Assembly (NCBI GenBank): GCA_029851415.1
Contig: CM056743.1
Coordinates: forward strand, 78,076,186 to 78,140,185
Direction: 5' to 3'
DNA length: 64,000 nt
Source: Eretmocerus hayati
Lineage: Eukaryota; Arthropoda; Insecta; Hymenoptera; Aphelinidae
Shown: piece after piece, positions 56,340 to 64,000 of the stretch
How the letters are laid out: every line of letters begins with the position of its first letter
How positions within the stretch are numbered: position 1 is the first letter of the stretch
The notes under the pieces: model-generated
Database searches by the model: none
What the model was told of the DNA's origin: nothing
Seen by the model: the letters and a program-made list of their open reading frames with translations, nothing else
Translations under genes and position numbers: made by a program

Positions 56340-57690
56340 GGTTATGTGTTGCGCCTGCTTATTCATTTAGAAGAGTATACTCCCCAAGTAATACAAGTTT
56401 TATATAGCACAGTCAACAAAAACAAACACATTCACTAAGTCATCATAAACCCGCGAAATACCAAGATCGGAGCCAAACTTATGCGTCCTCAATCCCAGCC
56501 AATTTATGACATCCCGAGAAATCTGATCCCCCTGACTGATATCGGACGTGATTTAAATGCAGACGAAACCCAGGATCTCAATGTATCGGGAGAATTCACG
56601 GAAGAGACGTTGTTCCTATAATCCTCTCTTGAATTTCTGATCATTGAGGTCTCCATTGAGTATTCGGGAGACCCGACACGTCAGAATGTCATGAAATCGG
56701 AATTAGCATTTTCCTGCAGGACTATATGCCATGTCTGGACATCATAAATTCGCGTTGTCGTGACAATTCACAAACTCGGTGCAGCTTCATCAGCATATCC
56801 CAAGTGTTAATCAGAGTGGAGCGGGGCCCAAGTCCCACTCTCTCGAGACGATAAATGTGTAAGCCCTCCAGTCACCACTTCCAATAGGATATATAAACCG
56901 GCACAACGCTCGAGCGAGCGTCAGTCTACGCCAAGTTGTTCTCTCGTCCACTTCAATACTCGCCTCAAGGCGTAGGAATAGGTCTATACCAGTTACATTT
57001 GAGTGTTTCAATTGCAGGCCGACGTGGATATATAAAAGTTCGTTACTCAGCATATTCAACAGGAATACTTATTTTCTGCAAAGCCAACAAATTCAGCCAT
57101 CGCTTTACATTGACACTTCAGCATATAGCATCAGATATTGTTGAATCATTTCATCCAATACTTGCTTTCTCGAAGAGATAGGATACACAAGGAGCACAAT
57201 CAGCCACATTTGACTATCCAAGGCTTTTACAAAGGAATTTCCCACGACTACACGGTTAGTGATCTCTTAATATCAGAATTTATTGCATTCTGCTTGATAC
57301 ATATTTTACTCCAGTTTAGATCGATCGTTTCATTTTCATGTACTTGAAATTTTGCTACAAGATTTCACGGGGGAAGTGAATGTTAACATTTTTCAAATAA
57401 TAGTGATCATTATCATCATTTTGGAGATTATATTCTTATTTTGCCTAGGACTCAAACTTTTAATTAATAGTATTCTCAACTTGTTTGAGTACGAATAGGA
57501 TCATGCTGTTCTGGTGTTTGATGGTAGCAATAATTATTTGTATGCTCTAGATCAATTTCATTTATTTCACCTTTTTGAATTGTGTTCTGCTGAAATTTGT
57601 CATCGATGTTTTGATACCCGATCAGCCATCAGCTGAGGTGGAATTCGCTACTTACGGAAGGGCATGAATATCCCTACCTGCTCATTCCTC
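56340..57690. other. Region downstream of env-like remnant
   Basis: No gene recognised. It contains a good core promoter (listed) and a second TATATAAAAG at about 57030. It may include a diverged LTR belonging to the env-like remnant, but no partner LTR was found. Confidence 0.35.
56890..56926 (+). promoter_or_regulatory. Core promoter: TATATAAA plus TCAGTC initiator
   Basis: TATATAAA at 56890-56897 is followed 31 bases later by TCAGTC (56921), the arthropod initiator with ideal spacing. The intervening DNA is GC-rich with a CGAGCGAGCG palindrome-like repeat. No clear gene follows. It is most easily explained as the promoter of a retroelement LTR or of an unrecognised short transcript. Confidence 0.5.
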
Positions 57691-57699
57691 CATTAACAT

Positions 57700-58050
57700 T
57701 TCCACATTGAATTTGCGCCGGATATCCCTAAAACTCCAACGCTGTGCATTCAGTTGCACGCGTACCTGTTCATTCCTTCGTGTGCATTAAATTTGCACCG
57801 GATATCCCTAAAACTCCAACGCCGTGCATTCAGTTGCACGCGTACCTGCTTATTCCTCCGTGTGCATTAAATTTGCACCGGATATCCCTAAAACTCCAAC
57901 GCTGTGCATTCAGTTGCACGCGTACCTGCTTATTCCTCCGTGTGCATTAAATTTGCACCGGATATCCTTGAAACTCCAACGCTGTGCATTCAGTTGCACG
58001 CGTACCTGCTTATTCCTCCGTGTGCATTAAATTTGCACCAGATATTCCTA
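57700..58050 (+). repeat. 80-bp tandem repeat, about 4.5 units
   Basis: GTGCATTCAGTTGCACGCGT recurs at 57744, 57824, 57904 and 57984, exactly 80 bp apart, with few substitutions. A GTGCATTCAGTTGCAC near-palindrome lies in each unit. The array sits just upstream of a gag-pol remnant. Confidence 0.95.
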
Positions 58051-58077
58051 ACCCTGAGCCTACCCTTCCCCTGACAT

Positions 58078-58317
58078 ATGCCGAAAGTATGGAGAGGCAA
58101 GCAAATAAAAATTAAGCCCAAAGTTGGCACAAATAAAGCAAAACAAGTAATTACAACTGCTGCCGGAAAAATAACAGAGTCCGAAGACCTGGTTCAACAC
58201 ATTTTTCGCGAAACCTTAGTCGAGAACACTTTGCCCATTGAGGAATATTTTGAATATCTCGAGGAGCTTGAAAAATTCATGATAACAATTCAAAAAACGA
58301 ATAAATGGCCCGGATGA
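58078..58317 (+). CDS. 79-aa basic ORF, unknown
   Basis: Starts MPKVWRGKQ right after the 80-bp repeats. The N-terminus is strongly basic and the C-terminal half helical and acidic (E-E-Y-F-E-Y-L-E-E-L-E-K-F). It may be a small retroelement ORF before gag. No family recognised. Confidence 0.35.
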   Translation: MPKVWRGKQIKIKPKVGTNKAKQVITTAAGKITESEDLVQHIFRETLVENTLPIEEYFEYLEELEKFMITIQKTNKWPG

Positions 58318-58391
58318 AACCACATTCAGAAGAGATATTAGCAAATCGTTTGAGTCTCTTAGGAAATGCGTTCATACAATAGGACGGAAGA

Positions 58392-58784
58392 GTGAGTAGA
58401 TTGTTTTCTATCGCACAAAGCCAAAACAGTATCCTTTCTAGTCAACACGAGTTGAATCAAAACCATAACATCATAGAAATTAGACTCCACCAATCTAATC
58501 ACAGACTGGAAACTAAGGTCGATCGATTGATAGCTATTATCGACGAATTGTGTGAAATCGTGGATAGTGAAAGCAAGCACTTGAGGAAGAAAATGAGGGA
58601 TCTTAGTTGGCACTTTTACAAGGGGAATCATTCCAATTTAAGTCTTAGACTGCGGAGGACCCCAACGACCCATTCGTGTATCGGTATGATGCTAAGATGC
58701 GTACGTCGCAGAGGAAATGAGAGAGAGAGAGTAAGAGACAATAATGATCAAGTAGTTAGAACGCTATCCTCCCAAATTATTTAA
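58392..58784 (+). CDS. 130-aa ORF with coiled-coil-like region, unknown
   Basis: Residues about 5-70 are rich in Q, N, L and I with heptad-like spacing (HNIIEIRLHQSNHRLETKVDRL), followed by a basic tail. It precedes gag by 24 bp and may be another retroelement ORF or a decayed piece of one. Confidence 0.35.
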   Translation: MSRLFSIAQSQNSILSSQHELNQNHNIIEIRLHQSNHRLETKVDRLIAIIDELCEIVDSESKHLRKKMRDLSWHFYKGNHSNLSLRLRRTPTTHSCIGMMLRCVRRRGNERERVRDNNDQVVRTLSSQII

Positions 58785-58808
58785 ATCTCGATCCATTGCC
58801 CCGATCCA

Positions 58809-60311
58809 ATGCCAAATACCCCCGAAGGGGGTAGCCCACAACTCACTCTTACCAGATCAGTATCACCAGAAGATAAAAACGAAGATCAGCTCATAAAAAC
58901 CAAAATGGAAAAAGAAACAGCGAAGACGATAGCGGATGCATTCACACATAACTTCTCACTACAATATGCAGTGCAACGTATACCACAATTTGATGGCAGA
59001 AATATGCCACTCAAAGAATATGCCCAAACAGTATCCACTGGAGGAGCGTGGATTAAGGCAGATCAGAAAGCAGACTATTTGGAAGCAGTAAAAGAAGAGT
59101 TGAGAGGAGCAGCAAGAGATAGTATTGCCGGAAAAACATTAGATACCTTAGACAAACTATTGAAGCATCTAAGAGGGCGTTTTAATGTAGGGCGCGACTA
59201 CAGCTTTTATTGCAACAAAATAGGAAACCTACGGAAACAGGGACAATTGATAGGAGAATATTATGACTATTTGAATTCCCTAATTGCGAGTGCAGAAAAG
59301 GCGTTACAGGAAGAGTTGAGTGATCAGTATAACGCAGTCATGATGAAACCACTGAGATCTACGGCAGTGAATGCATTTGTCAGGGGACTCCCCCCGGACC
59401 TTAGCAGATCAGTCGATCTACGCAGGCCTGAGAATCTTGAGCAGACATATGAAGAGGCAGCTCGCCTAGAAGTAAGGATGGCCGCAAAAATAATCCCGGA
59501 TACACGGCCAAGGTATCAGCAGGAAAGATCTCATAATGGGCAAATACGGATCTTACAACGGGAACCTGAAACCACTCAAGCACGAATATATAACATGGAG
59601 TATAACTATACACCAAGAGATCGACCCTTAACCTATACCAGAGACAGAGACTCACCGATTGGCGAGAATACTAATCATTTCAGAGATACCCAGCAGAACA
59701 ATATAAGTATGGACAGGCCAAATATTAGGCCAGGTGGATATGAGCGAAGTTTAGATGGACCGAGACGGAAGAACTTAAATTCCTATGGGGCTCGTCGCCC
59801 AGAAGTGGAGGGCCATTACCAACAGAATTATGGACAGCAGAGACAATTATATCAGCCCCCTTTACGACAGAGCAATTTTTCCAACCCACCACCAGCTGGA
59901 TACCAACCAAGGAACAGCTATGCCAATCAAGTAACAAACGAGTACCAGCGCCCCTCAAGAGACGCTAATCTATATCAACCCGAATACCAGCGGAATTATC
60001 AGCTCCAAGGGAGTCATCCGCGTCAGAGTTTCCAACCCTCGAACGGTCGGAATTATCAACAAACAACTCAGTCTTACCAACGGAATCAGTTCCGGCCCAC
60101 ACAGGAGCAACATCAGGACGACAAGGGAGCACCAACACCTGCACCACGGGAAGTCATACCGAGGGATAATACAGTGCCAAACCAACAATCCGATTCTCGG
60201 ACCCCGCAATCATCTCAACAAATGAATGCACAATCGAATCAGTCACGAGTCATGCTACTCCGCCAGCTGACGGGATCCGCTCAAGAGTTGAGCCGCGCTG
60301 GGGATCCATAA
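58809..60311 (+). CDS. Gag-like protein of a Ty3/gypsy-type retroelement
   Basis: A 500-codon frame. Residues about 35-230 show the retrotransposon Gag core (capsid-like): I-P-x-F-D-G-R-N start, an alpha-helical domain with A-x-D-x-I-x-G-K-T-L-D-T-L-D-K-L-L-x-H-L and R-x-F-N-V-G, then A-F-V-R-G-L-P-P-D-L and an Ala/Glu-rich helix. Residues about 245-440 are extremely Q/N/R/Y-rich with many short Y-Q-x-x repeats, consistent with an RNA-binding disordered nucleocapsid without CCHC zinc knuckles. The protease frame begins in the -1 frame, overlapping the end of this ORF, as usual for gag-pol frameshifting. Confidence 0.75.
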   Translation: MPNTPEGGSPQLTLTRSVSPEDKNEDQLIKTKMEKETAKTIADAFTHNFSLQYAVQRIPQFDGRNMPLKEYAQTVSTGGAWIKADQKADYLEAVKEELRGAARDSIAGKTLDTLDKLLKHLRGRFNVGRDYSFYCNKIGNLRKQGQLIGEYYDYLNSLIASAEKALQEELSDQYNAVMMKPLRSTAVNAFVRGLPPDLSRSVDLRRPENLEQTYEEAARLEVRMAAKIIPDTRPRYQQERSHNGQIRILQREPETTQARIYNMEYNYTPRDRPLTYTRDRDSPIGENTNHFRDTQQNNISMDRPNIRPGGYERSLDGPRRKNLNSYGARRPEVEGHYQQNYGQQRQLYQPPLRQSNFSNPPPAGYQPRNSYANQVTNEYQRPSRDANLYQPEYQRNYQLQGSHPRQSFQPSNGRNYQQTTQSYQRNQFRPTQEQHQDDKGAPTPAPREVIPRDNTVPNQQSDSRTPQSSQQMNAQSNQSRVMLLRQLTGSAQELSRAGDP

Positions 60312-60313
60312 TT

Positions 60314-62212
60314 CCAGGAGCGATACACAAAGAAGAAACAATAATACGAGCACGTGTTCCTGAGCTTACTAAGGCATGGGCTAGGTTCATGCTAGATAAT
60401 GGATCGGATGTGAATTTGATCAAGAAGAAGGTTTTGAAACCAGATCTAGAGGTATTGAAGAATGATGCTGAATTCACAGGCATAGGCCCTTCAGATGTAG
60501 TGAAATCCTTGGGATTTACCTACCTAACAGTAAAAGGTAAGCTGCAGTCGTTCTTTATTGTGTCAGATGAGTTCCCAATTAAAACTGATGGACTCTTGGG
60601 ACGCCAATACTTCTGAAACTCCGAAGCCGTCATAAATTACCATACGAAAGCTATGGTGGTAAACGCAGATGTTATGCACCCAATGCCTTTCATCTTAGAG
60701 GGAGAACCAAGAAAGATGAAGAAGAAGATTGCACGGAAACACAAGCTAGAATTCTCGACAGACGAGGAAAATGATTTGGAGGATGATGAAAATTCGTCAA
60801 CGGATGTTGATAGCGAACAAGATCAACAGTCAACCCATGTCCCTGATCGAACAGATACGCAAGAAAGTCCAACCAATGAAATAAAAACAACCCGTCATAT
60901 CATACGAAGTAGAACAGCAGCAATAATCAGAATTAACTTGGTCCAGACAGATTCGAAGGATGGATATCTACCTCGAATAGGAGCAACAGAAGGAGTGTAC
61001 TTAGGAGGAGGCCTTGTTACAGATGAAAACGGCCAGAGTAATATTTCAGCGATCAATACGCGAGAAGAGGATGTTTGTATCGATGTCGACCCCAAGCAAA
61101 TATTGGATTATGAATATTATGAACCGCCTTTTGGATCAGATTCTGATTCGAACGATGAAATCTCACCAATAGTTGAGTTGAGACAGCGAGCCGAGAAAAT
61201 CAAGGAGCTAATACGCAAAAATCATCTAAATCCCAAAAAACGACAGGCACTGGAACAACTGATTGAAGACTACGCAGATGTTTTCTTATTACCTGGAGAC
61301 AAGTTGCCATGCACCCATGTTATAGAGCATGAAATTCCACTTACGGATGACATTTCTTTGAATACCAAACAATATCGACATCCCCCTATTCATTGTTTGG
61401 TACTAGAAGAGCATATTAGTAATAAGCTAAAAGACGGCATAATCGGACCATTATGTTCACCATTTAATCCACCAGTTTGGATAGTTCCGAAACAGCCAGA
61501 CAGTCAAGGAAGGCCCAGATGGAGGGTTGTGATAGATTTTCGGGAATTGAACAAGAAAACCATAGGGGATGCTTATCCGCTACCGAATATAGCTGATATT
61601 TTGAAAGAATCGGAGAGATTTAAGACCGCGTTCTCATTCAAGGGGCACCATCAATTTCGGCGTATGCCTGAAGGGCTCCGTATTGCTCCAGCTTCTTTCC
61701 AGAGCATGATGGATCGCGTACTGAGTAGATTAATTGGAGAGCATATGCTGGTTTATCTCGATGACGTCATCATCTTTGTGAGGACCTTGGAAGAACATAA
61801 TGCGAATGTTCGGCTATCCTTTGACCGGCTGAGAGCCGCGAATCTGGTGTTGCAACCCGACAAGGTCGAGTTTCTGAGGAAAGAAGTCTCATTTTTAGGG
61901 CACATTGTAAGTGAAAGAGGAGTAGAACCAGACCCTGAGGAGATTTCAGCCGTCAAAGATTTTCCAACTCCAAAAAGCCAGAAAAATGTGAGACACTTTT
62001 TAGGACTTGTAGGATACTATCGCAGATTCATCAAAGACTTCTCGAAAATTGCCAAACCGTTTTTCGATCTCACAAAGAATTGTCACAACACTTTTATTGG
62101 AAAGAGGAAGAAGAAGAAGCTTTCCAAGTACTCGAGGAACACCTGTGTAAGGCTCCAATTTTATTATTTCCTGATTATGATAAGCCTTTCACTTTGGCTA
62201 CAGATAGCTTGA
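60314..62212 (+). pseudogene. Pol-like frame: protease and reverse transcriptase, degenerate
   Basis: In the -1 frame relative to gag, a retropepsin-like region carries MLDNGSDVNLI (the active-site triplet reads D-N-G rather than D-T/S-G) and ends LLGRQYF, followed by an in-frame TGA (60614-60616). The frame then stays open through an acidic spacer to RT: a typical P-V-W-I-V-P-K, V-V-I-D-F-R-E-L-N and Y-P-L-P-N-I start, then an abrupt jump to KTAFSFKGHHQFRRMPEG, and YLDDVIIF (motif C). The block that should hold motif A with the first catalytic aspartate is missing, about 20-25 residues. After SKIAKPFFDLTKN the frame diverges by a shift near 62078. This copy cannot make active enzymes. Confidence 0.75.
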
Positions 62213-62733
62213 ACTATGCTATAGTAACCATGCTCAGTCAGGAGAAGGATGGGTTTGATCATCCTGTAGCCTACTTATCAAGGGTACTGAACAAGCACGA
62301 GAAAAACTACCACACTACCGAGAAAGAGTGCCTTGCTGCTCTCTATGCCATGCATCATTTTCGCCCTTATCTTTTGGGTAGAAAGTTCAGAGTAGTTGCG
62401 GATCATGAACCATTAAGTTGGCTGCATAATCGCAAAGATCCAGGCCAGAGATTAGTGCGCTGGATGTTTAAATTCACAGATTTTGAATATATTTTCAAAT
62501 ACAAACCAGGAAAACTCAATAGCAACGCTGATGCATTGTCTCGTAATCCGGTTGAAGAGGAGGGAATTAATAAGAATTTATACTTATTACGAATACTCAT
62601 CATAGCCAGAAAAGCAGCCAAGAAGAACGCAGATGAAAATCAAGGTAGAGGGACTCCACCACCACCAACGCAGCCAAGACTAACAAGATCTGCTTCCATG
62701 AGAGAAAAGGTGACAAGAGAAAGATTAGCTTAG
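62080..62733 (+). pseudogene. RNase H-like part of pol, out of frame with RT
   Basis: After the frameshift the open frame carries W-K-E-E-x-x-x-A-F-Q-x-L-E, T-D-S-L-N-Y-A-I (RNase H start; the usual D-A-S reads D-S-L), H-P-V-A-Y-L-S-R, T-E-K-E-C-L-A-A-L-Y-A and V-V-A-D-H-E-P-L-S-W-L, then N-S-N-A-D-A-L-S-R, the normal end of the Ty3/gypsy RNase H. The zinc-binding and catalytic integrase regions that should follow are absent; instead a short Lys/Ser-rich stretch leads to the LTR. Confidence 0.75.
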
Positions 62734-62960
62734 GAATCCCCGCCGATTACTATTGGAAGACCAAGAGCGAACACGTTAGGTGAAGACTCTAAGAGTGGAG
62801 CAGAACCCAAAGGTTCAAAAACGAAAAGAAGACCAGTGGAATTGGATCAAAGCGTTATAGCTGATAACAAGAGCCAGGAAGGCAGCGGAAATCAAACAGG
62901 AAACGGAGGAGCAATCACCCGAAAATAAGAGTCCTGGAGGAACCATTTATCCTATTCCCG

Positions 62961-63512
62961 TGTCAGGAACCCATATAGGTTCCCAACTAGCCCTACATAT
63001 TACTATAAATACCCTACACGCTCGCCACTGGATAAATATATCCCATGAGGCCACCTGCATCCAACGCACGATCATAAGAAAGATGCAACCCCAATCCACC
63101 AATCATGATGCAGGGACGACCCTCAGCTGATCCAATCCTAGACACGGATCGAGGATGACGCCCGCCCACGAGAGGGTATAAATGGGGCCTCAAAAGCTCC
63201 GTCTAGTGCTTCTAGACGCGCACTCCAACGCAACACCACGCACCCTCCACAGGTGCTTCTAGAAACCCAGTCGAGCTCGTTTCACGATACAGCCATTTTG
63301 AGCCGAGCTTCTTGGGGAACTCGTCTCGTAGAATCATTTACGCATTGTACAGTCTCTCTCTCTCCTTATTATACTTTGGATTTAATAAACCTAGCTTACA
63401 TCAAACCCAGCATTTATTAATACCACCGCCCATTTTCCACAAACCAATCTGGTTAGTCCTCGGACTTACCAGGCGCAGTACCAAAGAACCCACTTCGGGG
63501 AATCCCGTCACA
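62961..63512 (+). repeat. Long terminal repeat (about 552 bp)
   Basis: Begins TGTCAGGAAC and ends CCCGTCACA, the usual TG...CA ends. Internal order fits U3-R-U5: a TATAAAT at 63177, GC-rich start region, then AATAAA at about 63383. Only one LTR of this sequence was seen; no matching copy upstream of gag was found. Length and ends are by eye. Confidence 0.55.
63177..63183 (+). promoter_or_regulatory. LTR TATA box
   Basis: TATAAAT in the middle of the LTR, with a CT-rich CTAGTGCT about 30 bp downstream as possible start. Confidence 0.5.
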
Positions 63513-63514
63513 AA

Positions 63515-63531
63515 CTGGTGCTAGGTGTGGG
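63515..63531 (+). other. Primer-binding-site-like sequence
   Basis: CTGGTGCTAGGTGTGGGG lies 2-3 bases after the LTR end. Its complement ends in ...CCTAGCACCA, i.e. it could pair with a tRNA 3' end including the CCA. It is the layout expected after a 5' LTR rather than a 3' LTR. The tRNA is not identified. Confidence 0.4.
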
Positions 63532-63728
63532 GTACTACTGTGGAAATTTGGAGAACAATTTGGGTTTCTGCTGTGGAAAATCTAGGAAACAAGCTGGCTT
63601 TTGCTGTCAAAAATTTAAGAAACAAACTACTGCAGGAATTTTGAGAATTTTCGCGTCAACCGCATCGCGCCCCCATTTTGGAGCTTCCCATCAGATACAA
63701 CGATTGTCAGGAAGGAAGACAAGGGAGG

Positions 63729-63975
63729 ATGTCCATTGGAATTGCTTTTCTCCTCATCTACGCAGTGTCTGGGTGAGAAAATTTTTATTATCCCTATACA
63801 CGTCCTTCGCGGGGAGAGTCGCGAGGCACAGACTCATTCCAAATTCATAGAAGTCAAACGAAAATACTTCCCATCTGAATATTTAAATCTCATCCTCTCT
63901 GAACATCACCTGACAATCACTTTTTCCTTAAAATTATCTGAAACAGTTCGACTGAACAAACAATCTCAACCATAG
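63729..63975 (+). CDS. Start of a possible secreted protein, frame disrupted
   Basis: ATG at 63729 opens a 15-residue hydrophobic leader (MSIGIAFLLIYAVSG) like a signal peptide, followed immediately by TGA (and by GTGAGA, which could be a donor). In the next frame the sequence continues open for about 70 codons (KIFIIPIHVLRGES at the start). The layout resembles the prodomain start of secreted metalloproteases, but the evidence is weak. The window ends soon after. Confidence 0.3.
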
Positions 63976-64000
63976 ACGGGGTCGAAGTTTGTAGAAATTT

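Noticed and set aside
57744..58030. Repeated 68-codon frames in the 80-bp array
   Set aside because: Translations of a tandem repeat, not supported by any domain or splice signal.

Overview
This window looks like an arthropod nuclear genome, most likely an insect and plausibly a hymenopteran. It is AT-rich and mostly non-coding. It has split genes with GT-AG introns, TATA plus TCAGT core-promoter grammar, non-LTR and LTR retrotransposons of insect type, and a terminal exon of a DNMT3-type DNA methyltransferase, a gene kept in Hymenoptera and lost in Diptera such as Drosophila. All calls come from reading the sequence; no database search was possible.

Layout. 0-5 kb: featureless AT-rich DNA, then a 506-aa minus-strand ORF of unknown function with three degenerate copies of an A-S-[NK]-T-Q-P motif. 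5.86-9.95 kb: a nested stack of inverted-repeat DNA transposons, namely an outer terminal inverted repeat (TIR) split by a 1.6-kb insertion that holds a 360-bp-arm foldback, an inner hairpin MITE, 20-bp GTGCGCAAAGTT iterons at both ends, and GC-rich mini-hairpins. 10-10.7 kb: diverged 140-bp tandem repeats. 11.8-12.8 kb (minus): 3' end of a DNMT3-like gene. 17.4-23.4 kb (minus): a two-gene unit, a zinc-finger/tnp2-type (CACTA/EnSpm-like) transposase followed downstream by a multi-exon gene whose N-terminus resembles a CIDE-N domain. 28.7-33.7 kb (plus): a second, different tnp2-type transposase in four phase-0 exons with its catalytic aspartates retained. A 5'-truncated CR1/L2-like LINE lies in its third intron, inside a (GAGT)n microsatellite.

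34-41 kb: a minus-strand ankyrin-like locus expanded into about six 614-bp tandem units, flanked on both sides by clusters of an 18-bp motif in opposite orientations. 42.6-43.4 kb: a 198-bp satellite built from about 14-bp subrepeats. 45.4-45.7 kb: an orphan first exon with a strong donor site. 46.0-48.2 kb: three LINE fragments, each embedded in (TC)n microsatellite DNA. 50.07-51.15 kb: a 300-bp satellite.

54.9-56.3 kb: a broken envelope-like gene (endogenous retroviral type). 56.9 kb: an isolated TATA + TCAGT promoter. 57.7-58.05 kb: 80-bp repeats. 58.8-62.7 kb: a degenerate Ty3/gypsy-like gag-pol with a stop, a frameshift, a deletion in reverse transcriptase and no integrase. 62.96-63.51 kb: an LTR followed by a primer-binding-like site. 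63.73 kb to the end: the start of a putative secreted protein.

The main biological themes are (1) the transposase plus CIDE-N-like gene pair, (2) retrotransposons repeatedly lodged in microsatellites, and (3) exon-bearing tandem amplification of an ankyrin-like gene.
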